This document shows positions 45,201 to 57,850 of a DNA stretch of 64,000 bases, in pieces. Positions within the stretch are counted from its first letter, which is position 1; each line of letters begins with the position of its first letter. Position numbers and translations under genes: made by a program. A model generated the notes under the pieces. It made no database searches, was not told the origin of the DNA, and was given only the letters and a program-made list of their open reading frames with translations. This DNA is from Cryptomeria japonica (lineage: Eukaryota > Streptophyta > Pinopsida > Cupressales > Cupressaceae), in NCBI RefSeq assembly GCF_030272615.1, contig NC_081414.1, positions 765,253,483 to 765,317,482 of the forward strand, in the 5' to 3' direction.

Positions 45201-46150
45201 GGATTGTACTAGCCTAAAATGAGAAGAGATGTGGATAATTATGTTTGTTTTTTTTCTCGTACACCAACAACATAAGATTATATCACGTTTGCTAGGTAGA
45301 CTATTTTAACCCTACATGTTTTAGCAATGCCATGGGTGAGTATGAGTATGGAACTCATCACTTAGCTATTGAATGTGAATATATTTACTAGCATCATGGT
45401 TGTGGTCAAATAATTATCAAAGTATGCAAATTTGTGGAGTGTAAGGCCCCTTACAACATAGAGGATGTAGCTGACTACTTTTTAAAGTTTATGGTGAATT
45501 ACTCAAGAATTCCTTTTACCATCATTTAATATAATGACACTCACTTTATGAGAATTTTTTTCTTAGAGTGGTTCAATTTGATAGGTACAAAGATACTAAT
45601 GTCTACACATCATTATCTAGAGATTAATAGGAAGACCAAAAGTATCAATGTGATGGAAGATTACTTAGGACATTTGATTATATTAGTCCAAATGGCCAAG
45701 GTTGTTGGATACAAAATAATTCAACTACAACCTACACGAGACATAATCGGGTTAGTACTCACCATTTCAATTAGAGATTAATCACCAATTGATATCTCCT
45801 CATACAATTATGAGTTGGTATCTAGGAGAGTTCCCATCTGAAGTGGACCATCTCAAGGATAAATGTGATCAAGTGGATTTTTCCAAGCATCCCTTGAAAA
45901 GGGTTGTAGAGAGAATGAAGAGGTATAAAAAATCAAGTAGTGAGATATCAGACTTCAAAGTTGGTGCTAAGCTCCTATTAAGGATGAATCTAATTTAATT
46001 GTGTGTACCAACATAGATGAGATCATCATTGACTATGTATTTTAATGGACCTTTTTCAATCATTATTAAGGTTGGAAAAGTTTCTTTTAGACTAATATTT
46101 CCAAAGAACTTTAGGATACACAATATTCCCATTGTAGACAAATCTATAAT
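45201..46150 (+). pseudogene. Decayed gypsy integrase
   Basis: Recognisable pieces: LEINRKTKSINVMEDYLGH (45,620-45,675), matching the usual HPETDGQTERVN-LEDYLR region, and a GPI-type C-terminus with ERMKRYKKSSSEISDFKVG (45,910-45,965), then GPFSIIIKVGKVSFRL and IHNIPIVDKS. The catalytic acids are lost or out of frame. Confidence 0.75.
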
Positions 46151-46491
46151 CACATTATAGACAAAGAGGACATGGATAGGAAAATTACTATCAAAGGTCC
46201 AACAAGTATATTAATCAAGCTAGAAAACATAGTGGACAAAGTCCTAGCTATTAGAGATAGAGGGTTTGATAATAGAAAGTGTAGGGAATTTTTAAGGACA
46301 TGGTTGGGCAAGCCTTTTTCAAAAGCAAGTTAAGATCGACCAACCTCACTATGAAAATATAAGGATTTACAATCTCTATATATGATCCATCAAGGATAGG
46401 CCCTCTCATGTGTAGAATGGGTTGGTCATACACTATAATTAGGGACATCGCCATGTTAAGTAGGGGAGAATATGAGGGGAATGAGAATACC

Positions 46492-46925
46492 CCAACCATA
46501 GTCTAGTTGTATTCTACATTAGAGATAGATTTATTACATTCTCTCTACTCAAAGTGTTAATTTGGATCCATTATAAATATTAAAAGAGTAAAATTGTCAT
46601 AAAAAGGGTGAGTTGATTAACATTCTATATTAGCTTATGAAGGATAATAATAGATCATGGGTGTATATGATCATTTGAGTTGCATTGGTTGCATAGGATT
46701 GTGTCATCCAACCACAGTCTAGTTGTATTCTACATTAGAGATAGATTTATTAGATTCTCTCTACTCAAAGTGTTAATTTGGATCCATTATAAATATTAAA
46801 AGAATAAAATTGCCATAAAAAGGGTGAGTTGATTAACATTCTATATTAGCTTATGAAGGATAATAATAGATCATGGGTGTATATGATCATTTGAGTTGCA
46901 TTGGTTGCATAGGATTGTGTCATCC
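46492..46925. repeat. Tandem duplication, period 216 bp
   Basis: Two direct copies starting CCAACCATAGTCTAG (46,492) and CCAACCACAGTCTAG (46,708). By eye only about five substitutions separate them (for example TTACATTC/TTAGATTC and AGAGTAAAA/AGAATAAAA), so the duplication is recent. It lies just past the gypsy integrase relic, perhaps in its 3' LTR. Confidence 0.93.
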
Positions 46926-49231
46926 AAGTTGTATTGGTTGCATAAGATTCACATTGGGTTTTGTCAAGAAGGATAGTTAGTTGGGAAATGTATCCTTGTT
47001 TTGAATACATGTTCTAGGTTGTAGGGTTTGTGACTTGGATTGCTTTGATTTTGTGCGAAGAGATGTCATTTAGAAAAAAAAAACAAGCAAGTTTTGTGAG
47101 TTGGGATATATCACCCCAAAGGAAAGACCACCAAGTCAAACCATTTTTATAGGAGTTTGATCATTGTCACTTCAACTTGCTCTCCACTTCCTATTTTGGA
47201 TTTTCCATGTAGTTCAAGAAAGATTGTTCTATGTTGTATAATACCGGAGCCACTTTTTAAAATATATAATAATAAATATTTTTTATTATATATTAATTGT
47301 AGTTATGATTCTTTGAGTAGGCTTGATTTATAACTATGTGAGAAATCAACTCAAAATGGGTCGTGCCTAACTTAATTCACATTATTATTATATTGAATTA
47401 CTAAGGTGTGTATTGTAGGTGGCTTGGCAATCATAAAGGTGTTGCCCATCTTACTTTTCTAACACAATTCACAAGCTAAGTTTATTAGAGTGAGGTTGTT
47501 GTCATACATGTGTAAAGAGTGGTCCTATGATAGTGGGTATGGGAAGAAGTTAGGTCTTATGTGGTTCAATCTAATCTCCATATATTCATTTGATTTACTT
47601 CATTATTATCTTTCCAAATCTTTGAGCAATTTTTTTATCCTATTCATCCATCCCTAGAAAATGAGGACCTAAGACTTAATAGAGAGAATGATGCCATATT
47701 TATAAGGAATTAAAAAGATTTATAATCTCATCAATTGTATTGAAATTGATGTAGATTTATAACACCACACAGGCCAACCCAACTTGGGAGCTATAAGTCA
47801 ATTAGTATTAGAGTCATATGTAGGGAGTGTTATCCATACAAGATACTAAGGTGATATTCTCATTGATCCTTTAAACCCTTCATATACCTCAGGTTCTAAG
47901 TATTTGTAGTATCACTATAGTCTTCCTACTCTGCTCACATTATATTATTTATTTTAGAAGGTTAACTTACAGTGAATGGTTGTGATCCATGATGATGTTT
48001 ATTATAATTATAAGGAATGTTGGTTGGAATAAACCTAGTAGTGGGTGGGCCCTATAATATATGGGAGGGCCCATTTACTACTTTTATTAAATTTTATGTT
48101 AGTCAAATGGTCCAATTAGAAAAAAATTAGTATGCCCCATATTTAATCCATCATTCTAACTTCTACTCAAAATAAGTGGAGGTAGGAGAAAGAAGTGCTA
48201 CTAGTGAACTAGTAGCACCTTTATGGGTGGATTTCATTTATTTTAGAAAAATCAATCATAATTTTAAAATCATATATAATAGACCCTAGCCGCCCATACA
48301 TTCTGGATTAAGATAAGGTAGATAGGGCCTAGTTGAAGAGTATTGCCTCCAAGAAATCTATGCAATTTTACTATCAACGAGCTTGCTCTACAAATTTTTT
48401 CATCACTAAGGGAGCATCAACTAATTACATAATTAATATGTCTAGTAGTTGATATCATATATATAATGGATGGCTTGATGAGTGTCAACTCAAGGTCATT
48501 GATTGAGGATGAGTCGAGTGCCCCCTCTATTCAAACAAGGGGCTTAAAACAAGTGGAATTATTAGGCCCTACTACCTATATGCAAAATGTCATGGCTACC
48601 TCTCTAGCCCAAAAAATACACTAATAATATATTCTAGACAAATCGACCCTCCTTAAATAGCTAGATAATAGTTACAATAGGGTGGAGCTTCAAAGAGATT
48701 CTTGGTGTTGAAATATAGTCATAGAGGAAATCTCTCACTTCCTTAATGGCCCACTATGAATAGAATACTTCATCTCAACTATATATACATGCTCCATAGA
48801 TAGAGGAAATTCTATTTTATATTGATCTAGACCTTTTGGTTCATGCCTAATAAAGTTTCTAATGAACAAGATCTCAAAGCCCTAGTGAAAACCTTTACCT
48901 CGACACCATAATTGACCTTATTATATATGATCATGGTATTGGGTATGTGCACCAAGATGGTGCACAAAAAGGGGGTCAACAATGACCACTTTTTTTCTTT
49001 CTAAAATCAACTAAACCTAAACTTGGAGGATCAATTTGAGATTCATTCACTCAAAATATGAAGATGTCAAAAGAACACAAATTTCACTACTTTGAATCTA
49101 GTTTCTAAACTACTGATTTTTTTAAAAAAAATACATAAGATTAATAGAATCAAGTATTTTGCAAACACAAAAGTGTTCTTATTTTTTTAGTAAAACATAA
49201 CATTGTATCTGGTGTGTACCCCTCAATTTTT
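46926..49231. other. Non-coding stretch with a possible decayed primer-binding site
   Basis: No gene found. At 47,803-47,815 the plus strand reads TAGTATTAGAGTC, three transitions from the initiator-tRNA-Met site TGGTATCAGAGCC, so an old plus-strand LTR element may start here. No gag motif could be confirmed downstream. Confidence 0.35.
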
Positions 49232-50085
49232 TTAGTTCAATTTAGTATTTTGAAAAACCCACTGGAATAAATTGTTGAAGGACTCATCAAAATGAAGATC
49301 ACAATTAAAATGAATATCTTGAGTGATAAGGTCAAAAAAACTATAGCACTTCACATCCTCACAATAGCCAACAAAAATGAACCATTGACTCTTCTTCTCC
49401 ATTCCTTTGTGCCTATGATGTGGAATGAATGTCCATGCATCACTATCAAATACTTTGAAGAAGGATACCTTAGGCTTGACATGAGACCAAGCCTCCTCAG
49501 AAGTCATATTCTGCATTGTGTGAGACATAGGATTTTGAATAAAGTTGGCACAATTCATAGCCTCTGCCCAAAAGGTTGGAGCCATGGACCTAGATTGAAG
49601 CATACAATTGGCCATCTCTTGCAAAGTCATGTTCTTCCACTTGACCACACCATTTTATTGAGGAGTGTATGGGACTATGTGCTGATGAAGAATATCATGT
49701 CATAAAAAAAGTCTTGAAATTCCTAATTGACATATTCCTCCTCATTATCGGTGTGGATCTTATGGAGAGAAAAACTTGTTTTCTTCTCCAAAAATGCAAG
49801 GAAGATCATGAAAATTTGAAGAACCTCATCCTTGTACTTCAAAAAGTACACCCATGTGCACCGGGAGAAGTCATCAGTAAAAGTGAACACACACTTAGAT
49901 CCTAAAATTGAAGGAGTCACAAATGGCATGAGGTCACTATGTACCAACTCAAGGGATGTCAAAGCATGTGTGGTGATACCCTTAGGAAAGGGATCCTTAT
50001 GATGTTTTCCAAGTACACAACCTTGACAAACTCCCTTTGAATAAGAGATTTGAGGTAGACTAATCACCAAGTTTTGTATGCTCAT
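49232..50085 (-). pseudogene. Ty1/copia integrase fragment
   Basis: Reading down from 50,085: GVCQGCVLGKHHKDPFPKG (zinc region), VHSDLMPF (first Asp region), FTFTDDFSRCTWVYFLKYK and IHTDNEEEYVN (second Asp). After a break, the 49,648 frame gives ANCMLQSRSMAPTFWAEAMNCANFIQN and FIFVGYCEDVKCYSFFDL. These are typical copia integrase core and C-terminal landmarks. The frame ends at 49,232 and no RT follows, so the 3' half of the element is missing. Confidence 0.88.
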
Positions 50086-50389
50086 TTGCTAAAGATATCT
50101 ATAATTCAAGAGCCCAAAACACTCATGCCAAATCTTGCTCACTAAATTTGCATGAACAATAAAAGATGATCCCGATGAAGACTCAAATCTATCAAACCTA
50201 TACAAGCGGGCCACATGATGAACTATTCTTGTATCAACAACCTTCTCAAGATCCTATAACTCCTAAATAGTCACATCATTAGGAGAGAACTCGACAAGAT
50301 TCCCATCACCATGATTGGAAATCTAATAAATAGAAAGCAGATTCTATGAAACATCAGGAACAAGAAGAACACCACCATTGCAACCATCC

Positions 50390-50620
50390 TGCATCTAAAC
50401 TGAGCTTGTCCCAAGAACTAAAATATGTGAAGAGTTCCCAACAACAATATGAGAAGTATTACTAATGGAAAGAGATTCAAAAAGATCCACAATATGAGTC
50501 ATGTGATGTGAAGCACCAGAATCAAGAATTCAACCATCACTAATAGAGGAAACACACCTACCTAAAAGAGCTTACCCTTTTCCGAAGGAAGAAGACTTAG
50601 GCATGGCAATATTGTGCTTT
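50390..50620 (-). pseudogene. Ty1/copia protease fragment
   Basis: The minus strand shows ILDSGASHHMTHIV near 50,510-50,545, the aspartic protease active site of copia elements. The preceding Trp codon reads TGA. IVVGNSSHI lies further down. Stops and frameshifts follow before integrase. Confidence 0.8.
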
Positions 50621-50866
50621 TTCATAGTTTCCTCCAATGTTGCTAGCCTCACAAAATAATTTGCATCATTGTGATATGATTTTCTATAAAACGGAACAAT
50701 TCTCCTTCTTCTTCTAAGACTTGGAGGATGACTCACTTAAATTAGGAGGAAGAGGAGGAGGATTAGTATTTTGATCATTCTTCACCTTAGGCTTGGAGGG
50801 AGGCTCACAACCTACAAGAGAAGCTAGGATGAGCATCCATCTAAATCAACTTAGCCTACTACCTTG

Positions 50867-51340
50867 TTAGACCCTTGATGCCTCAAAAGAAGGCATCTTA
50901 TGATCTTCTCCCATAACATCCATAGTATAATAAAAAGTAGAGATGTATACTTGAAAAACACCTCTTTTATAAGATAGGATCAAGAAGATGCACTCATTGT
51001 CATCTTTGGCATAGCCACATCCTTTCAATTGTGACAAGATCAACTTGAATTGTGCAATGAAATCTTGAATAGTTGGAAATGCATTTGGAGAAAGAGAAGT
51101 GAGATCTAATTTAAGTTGCAAGATCTTGAATTAATTGACCCTACCATACATGTCAACAAGCTTGTCCTGCACCTCTTTAGGTGTCTTACACTTTGCAATA
51201 TGAAACAACAGATTAGCGGAGAATGGAGACAAATTAATCCTTTTGCCTCATCCTTTTTTGTTTTGATGAAAAAATTTATCAAATGCCCTAGTAAACCTAG
51301 GTTGGTCTTCATCCAAAATTTGTCAAAGACCTTGAGATTG
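50867..51340 (-). pseudogene. Ty1/copia gag fragment
   Basis: The upper part, in a frame with a stop, gives INLSPFSANLLFHIAKCKT and PKEVQDKLVDMYGRVN near 51,130-51,250. The lower open piece (51,121-50,867) gives MQLKLDLTSLSPNAFPTIQD, then FKLILSQLKGCG. This is the UBN2-type gag domain of copia elements. It precedes protease and integrase in the right order. Confidence 0.82.
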
Positions 51341-53630
51341 AAATAGCTAGGACTTATTGAGCTTCCACGTGTGATAATTATGTGGAGTGTAACATGATGT
51401 ACAAGGGAACACAAAAGGACCAATATTATATGTAATGATAGTAAGGGACAAAGGGATACAATGATAGTAGGGGACAAAGGGATACAATGATAGTAAGGTT
51501 GCATGACTGGTTGAGAAGAAGAGCTTATGAGATTGCTTATTGCTACTGCATTTGACCCATATTTTACAATAGGGTGTTAAGAAATCGATTAAGCAGAGGA
51601 GGATTAGAAATGGTAGTAGAGATCTGAACTGTGGTTATTGAAATAGTTGATATGGGTGGATTAGGGATTTTATATCCTAGGAGAGGCTAAGAGTCACCAA
51701 TATGAGTAGTAGAAATAGGAGTAAAAACACTAGCAAAAGGACCTCTAGAAGAAATAGAAGTTGTTGGATTAACACTAATCATATGAATTGAAACTTTTGG
51801 CATCGACATATTTAATTGTGTGCCAATAATATTTGATTGAGCATCTTTAGGATGAATTAAAAAATGTGTATACAAAGGCACGTGACTCTCAACTATGTGA
51901 GATATTCATCATAAAAGCTCAAGGCCCTTATGACCTTCAAGATAAGAAAATCTCTCAGATTTTTTATATCAAGGTCCACTTGAGTATAGAAGGATTCCCA
52001 TAATAGGAAAAGAAAAATTCCTTAAGATTCTCCTCTAGGTATTAGAGTCTCAAAGGGGATCTTGAGAGAAAAATAATTATCAATAAGAGGAGGAGGAGAT
52101 CCAGGTGGTGAAGGAGAAGTAGGTATAAAATGTGACAATGTAGGGGTATACTTAAAAGAAGTAGGATTATGTGTGAACATAGGTACTTGTCTAGAAGGAA
52201 TGAAAATGCATTTAGATTCTAACATATTTAGATTTCACAAACGCATCCCGATTATAGCTCGAAATTAGTGGACTAGGTTGTGAATCTCATAAGAAGTAGA
52301 TACAACACTCAGTTGGATAGACCTCATGGAACAAGAGAAGAAAAAAATTGTTATATTTTTCTCAAAGATATTTTTGGTTTGTGCAAGTTTGTAAAAAGGA
52401 GTGTTCACGTCAGGTTCACCAAAATGTAAAGTAAGAAAAATAAACTTCTACTAAAGGATAATAATACTTTGAGAGGTCGATCTCCAACTTTACACTTGGA
52501 TAAACTGAAGGGTACACCACCTTATAGTTTAAATGCAATTTTGATACAAAGATAACTTTAAAAATAAAACCTTACAATGATTTAGTAATTTTTCAAATTA
52601 CAATGTGACTGCACAATAGTATTGATAAAATTAAATTGATATGACTTCATGAATGAGACACACAAACAACATAGACTTTTTGGGCTAAGCTAGCTCTTTG
52701 CCATGGACATTAGCAACACATAGACTAGAGCACGACAAGTTGTCATCCCATATGGATAAAAAACAAAGTTGCCACAGAAAGAGACAATCTTAAACTTGCC
52801 TAAATATTGAGAAATAACAATACCAAAATACAACAAAATGAAGTATGTTGACTATTATATATTTAAATGAACTAACTTGAAAGAATAATAGAAAGAGAAA
52901 GAAAAGGGAAGAAATCACCCAAAAGACTGAATGTCAATGAGAGCTTCTGCAAAGAGGGCTTCTTTTAGAACCTGCACATAAAAGACCAAAGAGAAGGTTG
53001 GGGGTGGTTGTTTAGGGGCTTGCCTTAGTCAAGCCCTCATTTTGGTGTTTCCACCTCCATAGACAACCAAGATGGATACAAATTTTTAAAAATGACATAA
53101 AAGACAGTAAAAGATATATATATATATATATGGTAAAAATGGAAACAACAATATTGAAAGACTAAATGAATTCAACCACAAAACCCTGGCCTAACAACAA
53201 CAAAGATCCACCATAACATATGAAGATTACCTAAGACAAATCTAAATCTACAAAATCACAAAGATTATACCATCACATGTCCAATATGGTTTGAATCTCC
53301 ATTCTTCCTATCTCTATTGATCTTGATTGATATATTTGCTCTCAGATTTTATGTGTGCACAAGAGCTCAACAAAAAACGGAAATGTGGTTGCAAGTCGGC
53401 TTGATCGCATATGAAAGTTCGAATGATAGTCCAGGAGGATTGATAATGAAGGAAGCATATTTTTATATAGAAGACACTGTAAGAAATGGAGGGATAAGAT
53501 TAAGAGGTGTAAAAGATAGATGGTCGGCTAGGATTAGAGGGTAGGTAGAGGAAATAAGAAAATAATGAGAGGGTAGGTAGTGTAGGAATTAAGAGATGAA
53601 TGACATGTGTCATGGGTAGAAAAGGCTAAT
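51341..53630. other. Non-coding stretch, probably leader and LTR of the copia fragment
   Basis: No supported gene. Short minus-strand frames (51,687-51,881 and 52,022-52,225, the latter Pro/Ser-rich) have no motif. TTTGGTGAACCTGACGTG (minus strand, near 52,410) may be a primer-binding region. I could not delimit an LTR. Confidence 0.35.
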
Positions 53631-53869
53631 GAATTAATTAAACAAATAAAGATTTAATTAATTAATAGAGGAAGTGGGATCAATTAAATAAATAAAAGTA
53701 TTTATTTAATTTAGGAAAAGGAAAATTTAAATAAATAAAAGTATTTATTTAAATGAGGACATAAGGCTAGAAAAGGATAAATGAATTAATTATATAAATA
53801 AAGATTTATTCAATTAATAGAAGAATTAGGCATAAACAATTTAATAAATAAAAATATTTATTTAATTAG
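53631..53869. repeat. Array of five AT-rich imperfect hairpins
   Basis: Palindromic units such as TTAAATAAATA...TATTTATTTAA at 53,631, 53,681, 53,723, 53,783 and 53,837. Units 1 and 4, and units 2 and 5, resemble each other most, giving a higher-order period of about 152-156 bp. Just past the array is TAGGTGTCTACA, which could be an LTR end. Confidence 0.8.
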
Positions 53870-54429
53870 ATAGGACAATTTTAGGTGTCTACATTTTGCC
53901 CCTCTTTGAGACAATGCAGCTTGTCACGTTGTTTCAAAGAAGATAAGATGAACTCATACAAAGTTGCCCCAAGATGGGAATGATATGCCCCCTCAAGAGA
54001 TTGGATGAAAATGTCTGAAAAGATTGCAGACAATCTCTCGATAAGAAAGAAAGGCTAGAAAGGACTAACAAGATAGGATAGAGTGACAGAGTCACGGGAT
54101 AAAGAAGACTGACTTGGGAGACTAGGGCTAGGGTAGTCTATAAGATAGATTATGAGGGAAAACATCCTCATTGTCATCCACACACCTAAGAGATTAGAGT
54201 GTAGAGAGAGCAAAGAGAAATCAACAGTTAGAAGCAATGGCACTGGTGCACAGACTCGATCGCATTTGCTGATATCAGAGGCCAACAGATGTAGGAGAGT
54301 CAGTGAGTACCACAAAACCTCCTTGTACCTTGTTGCATTAATTGTTGTCATAAATGCATGTTAGGTAGGTCAATAAATGCGCATTAGGTGTCTTAGAAAG
54401 TGTCAAGCGGGCAAAAAAATGGGAAGGCG

Positions 54430-55240
54430 TGTCTGGGTAGGTTAGGCATATCTACATCGAGTTTAAGCACGTCTATGATTGTAAAAGATTCTATGTTAGA
54501 TGTGAGCACATTTGAGAAGTGCAGGTGCATCTATGCAGGACATGCGCGTTTGTGTAGAATAGAGGCACATCTGTGTGTTTCAGGCACATCTGTGAAATGC
54601 AAAAACATTTGTGAATTTTGTAAGCCTATTTGTGTCATGAATGCACATTTATGTCTTCAAGGTCGAATCGACAATTATGTGATAAACATACGTTGTCGAT
54701 TGCATAAGCTACTGAGAAGATACACTCAAACAGGTCCTCTAGGGAAGACTAGGATAACAGATAGGGATAGGATTGGCAATTTTGCGATAGAACATACGTT
54801 GCCAATCAAGAAACTACTCAAGAGGATACACTCAAGAAGAGGCCCTAGGATAGGATATAGCAAGGCACTTTGTGATGAACATGGAGTACCATAGAAATTG
54901 ACAATGTTGTGATAGAACATACGTTTCCAATTGGATAGGCTGAAATCAACAATTTTGTGATAGAACATACGTTGTCAATTGGATAAGCTACTCAAGAGGA
55001 TACACTCAAGTAGGTGCCCTAAAAGATAAAAGTAGCACTTTGTGATGAACTGGGAATGCTACTAGGATAGAGTGCCATATGATAGATATAAGCACTAGGA
55101 TAAAAGAGCAGCACTTTGTGATGAACAGGGAGTACCACTAGAATAGAGTGTCATATGATAGATATAAGCACTAGGATAAAAGAGCAGCACTTTGTGATGA
55201 ATAAGGAGTACTACTAGGATTGACACAGTTGATTTGGTTG
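54430..55240. repeat. Complex tandem repeats upstream of the PMD gene
   Basis: Three repeat types follow each other. From 54,430 to 54,660 there are degenerate units around GGCACATCTGTG. From 54,668 to 54,980 there are four copies of ACAATTTTGTGATAGAACAT followed by ACGTTG, partly linked to CTACTCAAGAGGATACACTC. From 55,032 to 55,240 there are about three copies of a roughly 77-bp unit with GCACTTTGTGATGAAC and ATATGATAGATATAAGCAC. The array stops just before the PMD reading frame. No gene is inside. Confidence 0.85.
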
Positions 55241-55259
55241 ACTACAGGAGGACCTACCT

Positions 55260-56799
55260 ATGCTGGAGTCACGGGAGAGATTCCCTTCGACTCAAAGTTT
55301 GAGAGTAGAGCTAACATTCAAGGATAGAGAAACAGTTGAGGCTATGGGATTGCAATATATTATGTATGTGCTTGAGTTTCGAGCAAACATGGGATTACTG
55401 ACTGCATTAGTTGAGAGATGGCACCCAGAGACATGTACGTTTCATTTGTCGATGGTTGAGATGGCAGTCACCTTGGAGGATGTATACATGATACTGGTCG
55501 TTGGGGAGTTAGTTCCTTACGATCGAGAGGGAGACGGGGATGCACTGAGACGAGTATTTCAGGATCCAGGACTAGAGATGACGGCAAGACATGTGGCTTG
55601 GGATACTATGACAACTACAGGATTGGCTTTACCGACGGTGCTGGAAGGAGTGATCAATGGATTCTTCTACCCGGATAGGGTGACACAAGGGTTGGTTGTG
55701 GGATGGGGGAGGACTCTGGAGACATTGGTGACTAAGCACACTAGGTTTGTATGGCGGTTGTGTCTGCTGGCATACTTGTATTATGAGTTGCATCAGTTTG
55801 TATATCATGGATCAGCTGGATTGTGATGTGGAGTGACATTGTTGCAAGTATGGGCATATGAGCATCTGTCGGTTACACATCCGATACACTTTAGAGGCAG
55901 GGGACATGGGCATAGTTATGTACATCTATATGATATGATTACTTCCCAGCCACAGATTGGGAGACTAGAGTATTGGCATTGGGTTATTGATGAGATAGAC
56001 AGTGTGGTATGGAGGCCTTACCGAGATTGTGAGGAGTGGGAGGATGATGTAGTGGAGCTGCCATATGTGTTCACGAGTAGGTGGCTGATAGGGAGGACAC
56101 CATATGTGATTGAGTGGCAGTTGATTGACAGGGTATGTAGGCAGTTCAACAGGATACAACGGATGCCACGGGGGTTAGGGATGTATGCACGGACAGTGAG
56201 GGATCAGGTGCATTTAGGGCCATTATTGTCTTATGATCAAGTTGTGACATAGATGCTAGAGATGGTTCCCATGCCTTGGGATATTTGGGTGGATGTGGAG
56301 GATGCAGGCATGAATGCAGAGTACAGTGCATATTGGGCAGATAATCCATTTCCACGACTGATGAATCCAGGGGAGCTGATAGAGGGTGATGGCGGAGATG
56401 GTGGAGATGATAGTGGGGATGGTGGAATCAGAGGTCGATGGTGGAGGCGGGGCGCAGTAACAAAGAGGAGGGTATCTCAGAGGAGAGATGGAGGAGAGGA
56501 GAGATAGGTGCATGTCCTGAGGGGTAGATTGGATTTCCGTTACAGGTGCCAACAACACAGGTTCCCAGACAGGTATAGGGACAGGGACAGGAGTAGCCAT
56601 AGGGACAAGATGAGGGGAGAGGGGATGAGGAGGATGAGCTACTATCCTTGAGGGAGATCTGCCAAGGACAGGCGAATGAGATCCAAGATCTGGATAGGGA
56701 TGCAGCTAGGCTCAGGAGACAACTAAGGGAGACTGATCGGGAGAGAAATCAGGTTATTCAATGCTACACAGAGGCTGAGACTATTAGGTCTCGGAGGTA
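55260..56799 (+). pseudogene. Plant mobile domain (PMD) protein, transposon type, 5' part
   Basis: The PMD fold occurs in host proteins such as MAIN/MAIL and in many plant transposable elements. The match is clear: LTALVERWHPETCTFHLSM, then VEMAVTLEDVYMILVVG (about residues 55-80), a long helical region, and WVIDEIDSVVWRPY, then RQFNRIQRMPRGLG in the next piece. One frame runs from 55,260 with stops at 55,824 (TGA), 56,250 (TAG) and 56,505 (TAG). A frameshift near 56,520-56,620 leads into a coiled coil (LRRQLRETDRERNQVIQ) up to 56,799. Three further TAGs stand where Gln codons repeat. It is broken by the insertion that follows. Confidence 0.82.
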
Positions 56800-56829
56800 A
56801 CTGAGATGGAGGAGATGAATCAGTTGTCT

Positions 56830-57850
56830 ATTAATTTCAACCCAAATATAACTTAACCAAACTTAATGCATAATACCCGTAAACCAAACTTTAATGTCGA
56901 TGGACAGTTTAGTAGTTAATAACAATACAGGTAAAGTTTAATGCATGAAACAAAAAGACAAATAACATACACAACACATAACACACTTATTTGTATGTGG
57001 AAACCTTGTAAGGGGAAAAACCATAGTGGGAAACCTTACCCACAATTAGATGATACTATTGCAGATAGTATGTGTGTACAAATGGGGTCTGCACATACAA
57101 AAAGGCCAATTGCCTAGAGCTCACTGCTCAATCACAAAATGGGAGTCACACTGACTACAATTGGATGGTTAAATCCAATGATAATGTACTGCTCAAAATA
57201 GCATGTTCGTATGCTGGATTCAGTACCGGTTAAGCTTTGATTTGCCTTCCTAGTACCTTCATTGAATCTTGAAATGATGTCTGCATTTATAGCTCTGCTT
57301 ATATTTGCATATACCTTATTACAATCCTTTTTCACACTCCACTACTACATAATCTCATAAATGATATCTTACATATATACCAAAACCTAAGACCAAATGT
57401 GTAGGTCAGCTCACTAAGATATTACAATTAAATCAATTACAAATGAATCAATATGTGATGCATGATGTCGGCTCAATGCATTTACAACAATAAAAAATCA
57501 TCTCCATAACATGTCGTGCTGATATGGAATAGATAATGCTTGTTGGTCCATAACCTAGACCTATTTGCCGGTAACAGCAAATATGCAAACTCAATTGTAC
57601 CAATAATTAAATCACTAAAACCAAGTGTCCAAACAATGTCTTCGACATAACCAAGTAATCTCCAGATGATAACAAATCATCCTTAGTGCCGGTGAACAAT
57701 ATAACCTGTCGGTGAACCAAATACCGATGATTGTACATAAGTAACTAAACATGCCGGTGAACATAACCAAAGATCTCCACAAGGATAAGTGTTCTCAAGT
57801 GTTGACAAGTGTTGACATCAATGACAAAACCAATGCAACACATCCATAAT
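56830..57850. mobile_element. Insertion of about 1 kb splitting the PMD gene
   Basis: AT-rich, non-coding. Internal blocks match the insertion at 61,072-62,018: a GTGGAAACC...GGGGAAAAACCATAGTGGG block, GCACATACAAAAAGGCCAATTG, GAGCTCACTGCTCA and an AGTACCGGTTAA-type block. It shares the right end ATGCAACACAT. The left end lacks the TGTGTTGGGATCC edge seen in the other copy, so it is truncated or a variant. Edges are approximate. Confidence 0.7.

Noticed and set aside
51687-52225. Two short minus-strand frames upstream of copia gag
   Set aside because: No motif. They may be leader sequence, but there is nothing to support a coding call.
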